A DNA stretch of 64,000 bases, taken from positions 1,740,001 to 1,804,000 of the forward strand of contig JAUPFP010000014.1 of assembly GCA_036925085.1 (NCBI GenBank), read 5' to 3'. This DNA is from Brachycybe producta (lineage: Eukaryota; Arthropoda; Diplopoda; Playtdesmida; Andrognathidae). Within the stretch, counting starts at the first letter, position 1. Every line of letters starts with the position of its first letter. The position numbers and the translations under genes were made by a program. Of the stretch, positions 25,301-33,180 are shown piece by piece. Below the pieces are notes generated by a model, which was not told where the DNA came from, made no database searches, and saw nothing but the letters and a program-made list of their open reading frames with translations.

Positions 25301-28300
25301 GTGGTGACATTTCAGAAGCTGGAAAAAAGAGAGAGAGCGAACTCTCTACTCTTTTTTTGAATTTTTGCATAATTAATAAAGCGAATTCGAGATTACTCGC
25401 GACAAGTTATTAGCGCCATTTAGAAAAAAGGACATCCTACACATCCTGATGCATTTTGGGAAAAAACAACCGCGGAAACGACGATGAGGACTTTGGAGAA
25501 GAACTCCGTTTCGAAAAACATATCGTCGCTAAAACACGAGGTTTAATTTTTACAAAAAACAAAAACAAGATTCAAATGAAAAGACAAGTTATGTTTTACA
25601 TGGATAAATCCACGTCAAGCTGACAAAACACGAACAAAACAGAAACTCAAGTGTTTCGAGACAATTCGGCGACAATTCTAAAACATTTCTGTGATTTTTG
25701 GTGTTTCTGTTTTGTCTGCAATTTCACAAACAATTCCTATCTCTCGGCTCAAGTTGGTAAACTTCAAAATGTTTGTGTTTTGTCTTTGTATTATGCAACA
25801 TTTTGTCTACTCTGTTGTCTGTTGCAGTTGTGGACAATTAGTATTAAAACAAAAACAGAATAGTTGCATAGTAGGAGACAGCTATAGAAACACAAAACAA
25901 AACCCAAATTTGTTTGTGTTTTGTGTCACAAATTTGTTGTGGTTTTGTCTTGAGTAATGCTGAAAAGTTGTCTCCGTTTTGTTTTGTTTTAAAAATCTGC
26001 TTTTTCTGGCATATTTTTGTTTTGTGTTTTTGTCTCTCAAACTCAGGTTGCACTTTTGTCAGCTTGATGTGAACCCAGCTTTAAGGCTGAGCCACATGAA
26101 GCTGACAAAACAGAAACTCAAATGTTTCGAGACAATTCAGCGACAATTCTAAAACATTTCTGTGACTTTTGTGTTTTGTTTTGGCTGTAATTTCACAAAC
26201 TATTCCCATGTCTCCGGCTCAAGTAAGTCGGTAAACATCAAAAGGTTTGTGTAATGAGGCCTCCGGTTAATTCTGCGTTTCAGTAAAGTAACAATATTAC
26301 TAGGAATTACTAGGGGGTTTGTTTAGAAACTAGAACGCGCGGGGTAGCTTTGAATCACTTGGTATATCTTTCAAAATAAAATTGAATCATTTACAAACTG
26401 ACAATAAAAAGTTTATTTTAAAAGATATATCAAACATGAAAATTACTGGAGGTGGGACGAATCCGAAATTTTCTCGAATCCGAATCCTAAAAGGTTCTCG
26501 AATCCGAATCCTAAAAGGTTCTCGAATCCCTTGAATCTCGAATCCTTCATATATGAATCCTATATTATTCATTAAGAAGATACAAATAAATGAAATAATA
26601 TTAAATATTAAATTATTAATAATAAATTGAAAACAGTGTGGCGTCACTCAGGGTCAGGCCACAAGGTGATCCATTGGTGATCCGAATAACCATCGAAATT
26701 GCAACAACACTTTTTTAGGTTAGGATTCGAAAGACAAAACAAGCGCGAAGATTCGAGTTTTCGAATCTCGAATATTTTTTAAGATTCGCGGGATTCGAGG
26801 ATTCGAATGTCCCATTCCTAAATGTAACAAGGTTTTTAACAGTTTTTAGGTTAGGGTTCGAAAGATTCGAAAGACAAAAAAAGCGCGAAGATTCGAGTTT
26901 TTGAATCACGAATATTTTTTAAGATTCGCGAGATTCGAGGATTCGAATGTCCCATCCCTAAATGTAACAAGGTTTTTAACAGTTTTTAGGTTAGGGTTCG
27001 AAAGATTCGAAAGACAAAAAAAGCGCGAAGATTCGAGTTTTTGAATCACGAATATTTTTTAAGATTCGCGAGATTCGAGGATTCGAATGTCCCATCCCTA
27101 AATGTAACAAGGTTTTTAACAGTTTTTAGGTTAGGGTTCGAAAGATTCGAAAGACAAAAAAAGCGCGAAGATTCGAGTTTTCGAATCTCGAATATTTTTT
27201 CAAGATTCGCGGGATTCGATTATTCGAATGTCCCATTCCTAAATTTTACGAAAGTTTTAACAGTTTTTTTAAGGTTAGGATTCGAAAGATTCGAAAGACA
27301 AAAAAGCGCGAAGATTCGAGTTTTCGAATCTCGAATATTTTTCAAGATTCGCGGGATTCGATTATTCGAATGTCTCATCCCTAAATTTTACGAAAGTTTT
27401 AACAGTTTTTAGGTTAGGATTCGAAAGATTCGAAAGACAAAAAAGCGCGAAGATTCGAGTTTTTGAATCACGAATATTTTTTAAGATTCGCGAGATTCGA
27501 GGATTCGAATGTCCCATTCCTAAATTTTACGAAAGTTTTAACAGTTTTTTAAGGTTAGGATTCGAAAGACAAAAAAAGCGCGAAGATTCGAGTTTTTGAA
27601 TCACGAATATTTTTTAAGATTCGCGAGATTCGAGGATTCGAATGTCCCATTCCTAAATTTTACGAAAGTTTTAACAGTTTATTTAGGTTAAGATTCGAAA
27701 GATGAAAAAAGCGTTTTACCCTTTTAAAACTACCTTAAAAAGTCTTATCATTTTTTTCTGCACAATAAAACCGAAATGCAAATTTGTGTTATGCAGAAGA
27801 AAATCTGTAAGAAAAAGACAAAACATTATTATTTGTATTTTTTTTTTTTTTTTTGGTTGATAAAACTGTGAATTGGGTGAATTTGGTTAAAAAAATTGTT
27901 CTTTCGAAGGGATTTTTACTATTTTTTTTTAGTAAAAAATCTATTTGGAAAAAGTGTTAGTTGCAGCATTTTTTTCTTCTTTTGTTTCAGTTGATCAATT
28001 TTTTTGCGGCTTTTGTATGTTTTGTTCTTCGGCTCAACATAATCTCGATGGATTCAGTTTTCTCTTTATAGTTTTTTTTTTATTATTGTTGTTGTTTGGA
28101 AAGATTTTTTTTTTAAATCTTAAAATTATTAAAAAAAAAAAAGGTATATCCGTAAGTAAAACCACCTGGAATTTTAGGTATTTTTAGTCGTTATTTAAAG
28201 AAAATTTCATTTTAAAGAAGCAAAAAAAAAAAAACAATAGAAGAAATTTCATTGTTTTTGCGTGTTTTTTAGGTGTTTGTTTTCTCTTTTTCTCTCTGAG

Positions 28301-30810
28301 AAAGAGAGAGAGAAAGAGACTGAGAGAGAGAAAGAGAGAATGAGAGAGAGAGAGAGAAAGAGAGAGGGAGAGAGAGAGAGAGAAAGAGAGAGGGAGAGAG
28401 AGAAAGAGAGAGGGAGAGAGAGAGAGAGAGAAAGAGAGAGGGAGAGAGAGAGAGAGAGAAAGAGAGAGGGAGAGAGAGAGAGAGAAAGAGAGAGGGAGAG
28501 AGAGAGAATGAGAGAGACAGAAATGAAATGAAGCAATTTGAAGGGGTTTTTTTTTAAATGTTACGAATAACGGAAAAATAAGCCTCGACTTTGCGTTTTG
28601 CGACATTTTATGCCTACGAGCTTTTGTTTGCATTTCGAAGCGAAGAGAGAGTTTTATAAACGGACTTTTTAAACGGAACGCGGTATATCTTTATTTATCT
28701 TCGAGCGGAATTCATTCAATATCGATCTTTTTTGAATGTTTTTTTCTCACATTTATTATTAATTTTTGCTTTTGTTTTCTTTTCTTTGATTGTCCCTCGG
28801 GTATTTAAGACTATTCTGTTTTAATATTAAAAAATGGTCTCTTAGTTGTTTCGGATTTAACCTTTTACCGAATACTCATTCATTTGTAAGAAAAGTTTGG
28901 TGAAATTCTTTCGATTAGCGGCTGCTTAGCCTCTATACAGGAGATATGGTACAGCTTTAGATATATTGTTAACGGTTTGGAACCGGTAAAACCGGTTTGC
29001 CAATTACTGGAACTGGTTCGCAAATTACTGGAAATGATAGAACCGGTTTGCCAATTACTGGAACGGATAGAACTGGTTCGCCAATTACTGGAAAGGATAG
29101 AACCGGTTCGCCAATTTACTGGAATGGATGGAACCGGTTCGCCAATTACTGGAACGGATGGAACCGGTTCGCCAATTACTGGAACGGATGGAACCAGTTC
29201 GCCAGTAATAGGTCGAACTTATAAGTGCTGGCTTCAAACCAAGTAGATTCGGTTCGGTTCTACTTTTTGCAACCTCAAACTAATGTGCTGCACAAATCTG
29301 CTAATGCATATTGGGAATCGGTTCGTCAAGATCCACAAACTGATCGGAACCGGTTTCCGAAAAAGTCGCGAACCGAATAGAAACGGTTCGGTTCTACCCG
29401 TTGCCACCTTCTATACAGCTTTAACGCCGTATTGCGCGCACCTTGTTATAAAGATAGAGAATTCAAAATTGTTTTAGAAACTAGAATAGTAGGCGAAAAT
29501 GCTAAAGGTATTTTCATTGCGTTATCTTTTAAATTAAACTTCAATTTATGATTTTCTTTAAAAACTAAACAGAAAAACCTTTTCTAAAAAGTATAATTTG
29601 AAAGATATTGTTTTGAAAATACCTTCAGCATTTTTCGGCTTTCTATTCTAGTTTCTAGTTTCTATTCTAGTTTCTAGTTTTTAATTCATTTATTTTTTTT
29701 AAAAGTCAATTATTAATTATTTAATGTTGGACTTGTTTCTTTTTGGTTTCAACAGTAAAGACGTGCGTTTACCAGTACAATTGCAACGTGCAATGGCTGC
29801 CGAAGCAGAAGCCTCTCGAGAGGCTAGAGCCAAGGTAACGTTTCGTACGTTAACGTAAAAAAAATGCAGCTTCAGTTAAGTTATATTTGAAAAGTAACTT
29901 GCAATTTGAAATATGTAACTATAAATTGCAGTTACAGTTACTTTAGAAAAATAACTTGGTATAGGGAAGATGTAACTTTCTAAGATGCAGTTTAACTGTT
30001 TAAGTTACAGTTACTTTAGAAAGTAATTTACAATTGGAACTAGGAAACTGTCAGATGCAGTTTCAGTTGAGTGACTTATAAGTTATAACAGAGAAGATGT
30101 AATGGTATAAGTTACAGTTCAGTTACAGTTAGTTACTTTTGAAAAGTAACTTGCTATATGAAAAATGTAACTTTCTAAGATGCAGTTTCAGTTACAGTTA
30201 AGTTACTTTTGAGAAGTTACTTTTAACAGCGAAGATGTAACGGTATGAGTTGCAATTTGAAATACTTTTGAAAAGTAACTTGCAATTGGAAATATGAATT
30301 TATAAGGTGCAGTTTCAGTTACTTTAAATGTAATGGTATAAATTGCAGTTTCAGTTACAGTTACTTTTGAAGAGTAACTTGCTATATGAAAGATGTAACT
30401 TTTTAAGATACAGTTTCAATTACAGTTACTTTTGAAAAGTAACTTGCAATTGGAAATAGGAAACTATTAAGGTTGCTTAAAGTAACTGTTGAGACTGAGT
30501 AGGGTTCAGTTACAGTTACTTTGTAAGATGGAGATGAACAAGTTGGAAAATAATTTTATGGTATTTTCTATTTTTTTTAAAAAAAAAGGTGATTGCAGCC
30601 GAAGGTGAACAAAGAGCATCTCGTTCCCTGAAAGAGGCTGCCGACGTAATGACCGAATCACCCGCAGCCCTTCAATTACGTTACTTGCAGACGTTGAGTA
30701 GCATCTCGGCCGAGAAAAATTCTACCATCATATTTCCCATTCCCATTGACTTCCTTTCTCACTTTCTAAAACCTCCTCACGATACGGCGTCTTCGAGTAA
30801 AAAGTACTGA
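4216..30810 (+). CDS. STOM: Stomatin-family (band 7/SPFH) membrane protein, 6 exons, 311 aa
   Basis: The coding exons are 4216-4333, 13183-13356, 13467-13549, 25000-25259, 29756-29834 and 30589-30810. All junctions are GT-AG and the phases join into one 311-residue frame ending in TGA. Residues 1-40 are a polar cytosolic head. Residues 47-72 form the hydrophobic hairpin with the conserved proline (Pro65, in [10 protein letters not shown]) and cysteines placed for palmitoylation. The SPFH/band-7 domain follows ([56 protein letters not shown]), then the coiled-coil [15 protein letters not shown] and the C-terminal oligomerisation stretch [12 protein letters not shown]. Length and order match stomatin/MEC-2 type proteins, which form homo-oligomers on the inner face of the plasma membrane, bind cholesterol and modulate ion channels. 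The channel partner cannot be read from sequence. The span is large because introns 1, 3 and 4 are filled with repeats, whereas intron 2 is only 110 bp. The exons favour C/G-ending codons, unlike the AT-rich surroundings. Confidence 0.93.
4405..4700. repeat. Family H repeat, copy 1
   Basis: ~295-bp element sharing GGTGAATTATACGGAATCCA and TTGTTTGTCCTTCACAGG with copies at 12648-12965 and 49216-49520. Ends carry ATGCATTTAAAT-like inverted arms. Lies at the start of stomatin intron 1. Confidence 0.75.
4724..4857. mobile_element. Family B MITE, half copy
   Basis: Right half only of the ACAGGCAGTTAGAAA palindrome, ending TAACTGCCTGT. The left half is missing. Confidence 0.7.
4868..5173. repeat. 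Family F repeat, copy 2
   Basis: Same order of blocks as 1438-1741, including AGATGGCGCTTGCAACC and GTGACGAACTT-side CACGTG motifs. Confidence 0.7.
5294..5505. mobile_element. Family B MITE, complete palindrome
   Basis: ACAGGCATTTAGAAATCGGG... to ...CGATTTCTAAATGCATGT, with the arms nearly complementary over the whole element. Flanked by the 8-bp direct repeat TAATGAAG. Confidence 0.8.
5717..6053. mobile_element. Family A MITE, copy 1 (long perfect-looking hairpin)
   Basis: Starts CGGAGCCCTG and ends CAGGGCTCCG, flanked by TA on both sides. The inner arms (about 5845-5935 and 5925-5990) pair almost perfectly around a short centre containing GCGCCCTCTT. Three ~20-bp TCTCGACATTTCGACTTTAA units lie in the left arm. 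TA target duplication is the mark of Tc1/mariner-type elements. Confidence 0.82.
6408..6903. mobile_element. Family C MITE, two tandem copies
   Basis: 6408-6601 and 6655-6851, each ACGGGCATCTGTAGA...TCTACAGATGCCTGT. The first is flanked by GAATATTAG/GAATATAAG, a 9-bp duplication with one change. The spacer 6602-6654 recurs at 6852-6903, so the whole ~247-bp block has been duplicated in tandem. Related to family B (shared CCAATTAGAAATTG core). Confidence 0.75.
6903..7045. mobile_element. Family C MITE, truncated
   Basis: Begins ACAGGCATATCTCTGCC and runs through CCAATTAGAAATTGATGAC, then stops abruptly where another repeat (7046-7262) begins. Confidence 0.6.
7046..7262. repeat. Palindromic repeat with GGACCACTG ends
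   Basis: AGTGGACCACTG near the left end and CAGTGGTCCGTGTGAG at the right, with a GTGGCGCCACA block. Part of the same sequence theme recurs at 31826-32035. Confidence 0.45.
7640..7782. mobile_element. Family C MITE, short palindromic copy
   Basis: CAATTGTGCCCAGCATTAGA... against ...TCTAATGCTGGGCACAGTTG; a 143-bp near-complete hairpin. Confidence 0.7.
8022..8268. repeat. Family P repeat, copy 1
   Basis: Ends GGTCCACATTAAGCTGACAAAA and TATCAGCTTGATGTGGA are inverted copies. Internal CGACAATTCTAAAACATTTC-type sequence also occurs at 25603-26076 and 26087-26250. Confidence 0.65.
8455..9018. repeat. Large inverted repeat with nested family E arms
   Basis: About 80 bp at 8578-8656 (TTGATCGAAAATACAATGAA, CCGGATTGGTTTTTCCAC) is repeated inverted at 8941-9018. 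Between them lies a second inverted pair of family E type. Confidence 0.7.
9451..9655. mobile_element. Family B MITE with exact 9-bp target duplication
   Basis: A full palindrome ending TTTTTAACTGCCTGT, flanked by GTTTGAAAG on both sides (9442-9450, 9656-9664). Confidence 0.85.
9730..9989. mobile_element. Family A MITE, copy 2
   Basis: CGGAGCCCTTTAAAGGATAT...CCTTTACAGGGCTTCG flanked by TA. Same central GAGGGCGCTTGCAATAAT as copy 1. No internal array. Confidence 0.8.
10015..10332. repeat. Family F repeat, copy 3
   Basis: Matches copies 1 and 2 throughout, with GAGCACGTGTAGAGAAATAG and GTGGCGCCATCTAACG at the end. Confidence 0.7.
10826..11096. mobile_element. Family C/B-like compound MITE
   Basis: ACAGGCGTTTGAATCCAGC to CTAAACGCCTGT, with an internal ACACAGGCATGTAAAGACAG that looks like a second set of ends: one element inside or fused to another. 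Confidence 0.6.
11105..11413. mobile_element. Two abutting family B copies, the second lacking its first bases
   Basis: A half copy ends CTAACTGCCTGT at 11214, and the next copy runs on directly from GTTAGAAATCGGG to CTAACTGCCTGT at 11413. Confidence 0.7.
11517..11762. repeat. Family I repeat, copy 1
   Basis: AAAAGTGAGTGAAAAATCG..., GGTGAATCTCGTAC and TTTGCGCCCTCTATTGGC are shared with 58330-58800 and 58870-59100. Confidence 0.7.
12060..12640. repeat. Cluster of family E repeats in stomatin intron 1
   Basis: At least three arms of AGAAACTAGAAGGGTAACTC (12079, 12225, 12487) and inverted CTTCTAGTTTCTAAAACACT (12602). The middle of the family pairs as AAAATAAACTTTTTAT / AAAAAGTTTATTTT. Confidence 0.75.
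12648..12965. repeat. Family H repeat, copy 2
   Basis: Same as 4405-4700, with the right end better preserved (CAGGTGTGTGTACTAGGTGT). Confidence 0.75.
13183..13356 (+). CDS. STOM: Stomatin-like exon 2 (hydrophobic hairpin and start of band 7)
   Basis: Acceptor TTTATTGTTTAG and donor GGTAAA. It encodes [15 protein letters not shown], the membrane hairpin and [20 protein letters not shown], which closely matches animal stomatins. Phase 1 in, phase 1 out. Confidence 0.95.
13467..13549 (+). CDS. STOM: Stomatin-like exon 3
   Basis: Encodes [19 protein letters not shown] and SFDVPPQE, the classic stomatin block after GGAKGP. It is separated from exon 2 by a short 110-bp intron and ends in phase 0 at GAG|GTATGG. 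Confidence 0.95.
13724..15560. repeat. 33-bp hairpin minisatellite, about 52 copies, inside one 136-bp satellite unit
   Basis: The core at 13808-15527 repeats a 33-bp unit (TTTTCGAATCTCGACTATTT, TTCAAGATTCGAG). Each unit contains a perfect 8-bp stem, AGATTCGA-GTTT-TCGAATCT. The left flank (TGTCCCATTCCC, TTAACAGTTTTTTAAGGTTA, GATTCGAAAGATG) and right flank (ATTCGCGGGACTCGAATG) are those of the ~136-bp unit found at 26712-27720, so the array is an expansion inside a single such unit. Unit variants repeat in the same order at a 759-bp period. It is in stomatin intron 3, only 175 bp after exon 3. Confidence 0.95.
16120..16405. mobile_element. Family D MITE, complete copy
   Basis: GGGCTCGGATTTTTGATG to AAAATCCGAGCCC, flanked by TA on both sides. 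Subterminal arms TGTGGCCCAAGTTGCCAATT / AATTGGC-style are inverted; the centre is GTTGACAACTGATAG. Confidence 0.82.
16900..17460. repeat. Diverged ~310-bp tandem duplication
   Basis: Blocks such as GAAGATGAATTCTT, GAATTTTTTTAAAGCGGAAA and AATTCGGASAGAATTCAATT occur in the same order twice. Confidence 0.6.
17678..18205. repeat. ~250-280-bp tandem duplication
   Basis: Blocks shared by both halves include GTTGTAAATGCCAC, GAAAATGGGTT, TTCCTAGCGGTAAAAA, CAGCCAATAGCAATTC and TTTAGTCACGTTGTAAACGC. The first half is about 17678-17918, the second 17921-18204. Confidence 0.75.
18930..19340. repeat. Family E repeats
   Basis: AAACTAGAAGGGTAGCTCAA at 18947, another arm at 19075, and inverted GAGTTACCCTTCTAGTTTCT at 19321. 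Confidence 0.7.
19411..19915. repeat. 17-bp minisatellite, about 29 copies
   Basis: Unit GAGTTTAGCTTCATTTC with T/G and C/T variants (GCTTTATTT, GCGTCATTT). It lies between family E-like arms. Confidence 0.92.
20040..20097. repeat. Perfect 26-bp-arm inverted repeat
   Basis: GTCCATATTTTTTGGAGCTT... is followed after about 5 bases by its exact reverse complement ending CCAAAAAATATGGAC. The inner part GCTTAGCTTT resembles the adjacent 17-bp array unit. Confidence 0.85.
20822..21270. repeat. Degenerate GAGC(T/A)AGAGA-type simple repeat
   Basis: Purine-rich, built of GAGCGAGCTAGAGAGCAAGA variants with no fixed period. Confidence 0.85.
21642..21851. mobile_element. Family B MITE
   Basis: ACAGGCAATTAGAAATCGGG to CCGATTTCTAACTGCCGGT. 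No target duplication is visible; the right end runs straight into a CCGGTT-type family J repeat. Confidence 0.75.
21852..22092. repeat. Family J repeat, copy 1 (CCGGTT-rich)
   Basis: GAACCGGTTCCCAATATGCA and an inverted CGAACCGAGTAGAAATGGTT block. A short inverted pair (AGCAGATTTG / CAAATCTGCTAATG) is in the middle. Related sequence at 22790-23050 and 28970-29410. Confidence 0.6.
22790..23050. repeat. Family J repeat, copy 2
   Basis: Shares AACCGGTA, GCCAATTACTGGAAC, CTAATGCATATTGG and GGTTGGGTTCTACCCGTT with the other copies. Confidence 0.6.
23100..23480. repeat. GAACATGTTC-rich repeat
   Basis: Many AACATGTTC palindromes and GAACAGAACATG runs. Ends AGGCTATTGGAGAACAATGA and GTTCTGTTCTAATCTGG are loosely inverted. 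Family not recognised. Confidence 0.4.
23896..24570. mobile_element. Compound of three family B copies flanked by one 9-bp duplication
   Basis: The 675-bp block begins ACAGGCAGTTAGAAATCGGG and ends TAACTGCCTGT, flanked by CAACAAAGA on both sides (23887-23895, 24571-24579). Inside, the joint GTGTCCCAAACGGGCTTTCA followed by a GGAGGCAC stretch occurs twice, about 234 bp apart, so the interior has been amplified in tandem. Confidence 0.8.
24655..24975. repeat. Family K palindrome next to stomatin exon 4
   Basis: GGACTAAAATTAGATGTCCG CGAACCGTTCG near the left end and GAACTGTTCGCGAGCTCTCG then TCTAAACCGAG at the right. A relative lies at 57645-57765. It ends about 25 bp before the exon 4 acceptor. 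Confidence 0.55.
25000..25259 (+). CDS. STOM: Stomatin-like exon 4 (core SPFH domain)
   Basis: Encodes the middle of the band-7 domain ([17 protein letters not shown] through [11 protein letters not shown]). The acceptor is TTTTTCTTGTAG and the donor is inside AAT|GTAAGT, giving a codon split with exon 5 that yields Ile212. A palindromic repeat (family K) ends only about 25-30 bp upstream of this exon. Confidence 0.95.
25603..26260. repeat. Family P repeats, copies 2 and 3
   Basis: CCACGTCAAGCTGACAAAAC to CAGCTTGATGTGAACCC (25603-26076) is a long inverted-repeat element. A partial copy follows at 26087. In stomatin intron 4. Confidence 0.65.
26712..27720. repeat. ~136-bp satellite, about 7 copies
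   Basis: Units run GGTTAGGATTCGAAAGAC..., GCGCGAAGATTCGAGTTTTC, GAATATTTTTTAAGATTCGC, GATTCGAATGTCCCATTCC, AACAGTTTTT. Units differ by small changes (TCGAATCTCG versus TTGAATCACG). This is the parent sequence of the 33-bp array at 13808-15527. Confidence 0.9.
28300..28525. repeat. GA microsatellite with higher-order units
   Basis: (GA)n interrupted regularly by GAAAGAGAGAGGGAGA, forming ~30-38-bp super-units. Confidence 0.9.
28970..29410. repeat. Family J repeat with a 30-bp tandem core
   Basis: About 7 copies of CCGGTTCGCCAATTACTGGA ACGGATGGAA-type units at 28988-29200, inside a longer CCGGTT element. Confidence 0.8.
29469..29690. repeat. Family E palindrome in stomatin intron 4
   Basis: TTTTAGAAACTAGAATAGTA at the left and TTCTATTCTAGTTTCTAG at the right, with paired AAGGTATTTTCA/AATACCTT inside; it ends 65 bp before exon 5. 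Confidence 0.7.
29756..29834 (+). CDS. STOM: Stomatin-like exon 5 (coiled-coil hinge)
   Basis: A short exon encoding [20 protein letters not shown] then REARAK, among the most conserved parts of stomatins. Acceptor TTTCAACAG, donor AAG|GTAACG. Confidence 0.95.
29860..30530. repeat. AGTTACTTT/AAAGTAACT tandem repeat (intron 5)
   Basis: Irregular ~60-110-bp units of GATGCAGTTTCAGTTACAGT, TACTTTTGAAAAGTAACTTG. It fills almost all of stomatin intron 5. A cousin occupies Ctr1 intron 2 (62330-62790). Confidence 0.8.
30589..30810 (+). CDS. STOM: Stomatin-like exon 6 (C-terminus, stop TGA)
   Basis: Encodes [36 protein letters not shown] sequence and the terminal [20 protein letters not shown] tail. 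The acceptor is odd: a run of A lies between the pyrimidine tract and the AG. About 250-300 bp of T-rich sequence beyond the stop is probably 3' UTR; no clear AATAAA was seen there. Confidence 0.93.
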   Translation: MIAAEGEQRASRSLKEAADVMTESPAALQLRYLQTLSSISAEKNSTIIFPIPIDFLSHFLKPPHDTASSSKKY

Positions 30811-31130
30811 GAAACATTTTCGGGAGAAAAAAAACACAAATGGATGAGTTTTTTTGATTGTACGAGTTACGATCTTGTCATTCGTCACCCTTTTTAATCG
30901 AAGAAAAGTTAAAAATTGTCTTTTTTGGACTTTTTAGCACTAAATTTCACGAAGCACAAACACGATACGAACACGTCAATCACGTACACGTGTTGTTCCT
31001 CTTCGTGATTTTTAATATCTTTTTTTTTTTTTTTTGGCACTTTCTTTACTTAATCATTTAATTTTTCACGATTCTTCAACATCATCTCGTGTCTTTTCTA
31101 GTAAATTAGTCTTTAGAGGTTAGGCGTTTT
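30811..31130. other. Probable 3' UTR and downstream of the stomatin-like gene
   Basis: T-rich, no repeat recognised and no clear polyadenylation signal. A family E fragment begins near 31125. Confidence 0.4.
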
Positions 31131-31499
31131 CAAAACTAGAGGGGTAAATGTTATTTTTTTTTCTCTCCAAAATGTCAGAAATCAAATTTAAACTTTCCTT
31201 TTTATTGTCTTTTTTTACCAAAGAAATTCTTTTTAACCAAAATTACTTTTCTTAAGCTGGTTTTAAAGTATAAAAGTCCTTCGAACTCTTGTTATTTTTT
31301 GTCTTTCTGGAGAAAATTTTAAGAAGAAATTGAAAGTGTTTTTAGAAACTAGAAGGGTAGCTTAATCACTTAAAGATATTTTCGAGAACAACATTTATTT
31401 TTCGATTTATAAACAATTGAAAATAATCTAAAGCAATGGGTATTTCATGGTTTACATGGTTTCTTTGACAATGCATTGCTTATGTTGGGTTTTGGACAA

Positions 31500-31767
31500 C
31501 ATTGTCCCTCGGCCATAGGCCCTTTAGGCTAATTCCACGACTCATGTCCTGCACGGAGCGGGGTCGGTCAAATGAATGATGAATGATGCGACATATGAGA
31601 CAGACTTGGCGAAATGTCTTTTACGACTGGCTTCTCTGCCTGACTTCAACTCCGCAATGACAGAGAAATTACGAAAGACAAACAACAACCATGCCTCGAC
31701 TGAGATTCGAACTCGGAAACCTCGAGCACCACAAGCAGAAGCTATATCCACAGTGCTACCGAGGCAT
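31500..31767 (-). mobile_element. tRNA-derived SINE
   Basis: On the minus strand, 31766-31692 has a perfect 7-bp acceptor stem (TGCCTCG/CGAGGCA), an A box-like TAGCACTGTGGA and a B box GAGTTCGAATC. The tail continues to 31500, ending in GGCCTATGGCCGAGGGACAA. That tail motif recurs at about 13030-13050 and, weaker, at 50125. The anticodon arm does not pair, so this is a retroposon head rather than a working tRNA. Confidence 0.65.
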
Positions 31768-31825
31768 CCACAAACAATGCACAATATAAAGCTACTGCAT
31801 GACAAAAGAAATGTTTTATTTTTGT

Positions 31826-32035
31826 TAGTGTGGCGCCACATAAAGTAGCCATAGAGAGTTTTCACATGAGCCACCGCCATCACTATTGTTTTTTTGCGCC
31901 ACAATCGCGGTGAGTGGACGAGTCCTGCCACAAGTGGCGCACACTGAAAGCCGGCTATTGTTTTCAATGCTGGTATTTGTGGAGAAAGCCACGCCCAGCC
32001 ACTTTTTGGCACCACAAAATGGTTCGTGTGAAACA
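31826..32035. repeat. GTGGCGCCACA-type repeat
   Basis: Carries GTGTGGCGCCACATAAAG and GGCACCACAAAATGGTTCG TGTGA; shares the theme with 7046-7262. Family uncertain. Confidence 0.35.
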
Positions 32036-32039
32036 GGCC

Positions 32040-33180
32040 GTAATTATTGTTTCTTTCAAATTCTTATGTGGTGTCGCGTTCTTCACATTATGGTTTGTTC
32101 TGGTGGCTGTAGTCGAGTTTACCGACATCGTTCTGGTTTCGATCAACGGTATTTATGATACGGTTAGTGGGGGAACCAACATAATCAATCTAGTTTCTAA
32201 CACACTTTCAATTTCTTTGTAGTGTTACTCCTGAAAACGCAGAATAATTAGAGTTCGAAAGCCGATCGGTGGTTTCGACACTTTGAAATAGAAACAAAGG
32301 TTTTAAATTTTCCGGATTTCTTGTTTTGTTTTTTTTTGTTGTTGCGATAACTCAAAAAAAATGTGCAGCTAAAATGTATTTTTTACTTTTAAGTGGTTGT
32401 CGTTCAAACCAAAAATACGGTTTTTTATAATAATTAGTAAGTATTTTAATTAACATTTACTCGTTTTAATTGTTTTAGCGTTGAATCTCAATTGAGATAT
32501 ACAAATTTTAATCGTTTTTTTTCTCGAAAAGAAATTTTATTTAGATTGTCAGTTTTGGAATTAAGTCAATTGGAACAAATCGAGGAAAAGGAATGTTTAG
32601 TAACGAAACGGTAAAACAGTTTTAGAAGCGAATGGAGAGAGAAAAACAACCGAAAGTATTCTATTTACAGTTAAGTCCTACACTTGAATGCGATTAATTT
32701 TTGTTTCAAAGGTTTTAAAGCAAGAGTTTAAAACTGCGTAAGCCGAATTGGTGCTAATTGGACGCGGATTTCCTAGAATGCAATGTTGTTTTTTTTCCTA
32801 ACCCACCGAGAACCTTGGTTGAAGTACAACAATCGGATATTTATGATTTCGTATAGGAACGTGAAGACTTCGGGACGAGCTCGACACGAGTCCAAGGAAA
32901 AAGCCTTTCGATTTATATTAACCACGTTATGTAAGACCGGCACGAAACATAACTCACTCGTGACATTATAATGTGATATCAATGAGAACTTGAAAGAGAT
33001 TTGGGGAAAAAATATCGTTGGCGCCGTAAGTTGAGCAAAATCCGTTCGTGGAACGGACGAGGTCGATGTCAATATAAACAGTTCTTTTGAAAAAACCTTG
33101 AATATTATTTCTTGATTACTCAGCTTGAGCTCGTTTTGTGTCCATCCCGTAGTCTTAATGTTCTTATATATAATTGCTAA
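32040..33180. other. No gene seen
   Basis: Non-coding, with a family E arm (32190-32300). Open frames at 32773-33072 and on the opposite strand have no recognisable domain. Confidence 0.4.

Noticed and set aside
28184..28633. Leu/Ser-rich and Glu/Arg-rich frames
   Set aside because: Translation of a GA microsatellite.
31692..31766. Functional tRNA gene on the minus strand
   Set aside because: Acceptor stem and B box are good, but no anticodon stem of 5 pairs can be drawn and it is joined to a SINE-like tail.
31542..32015. 157-codon minus-strand frame
   Set aside because: It runs through the tRNA-like SINE head and a second repeat; no protein domain.
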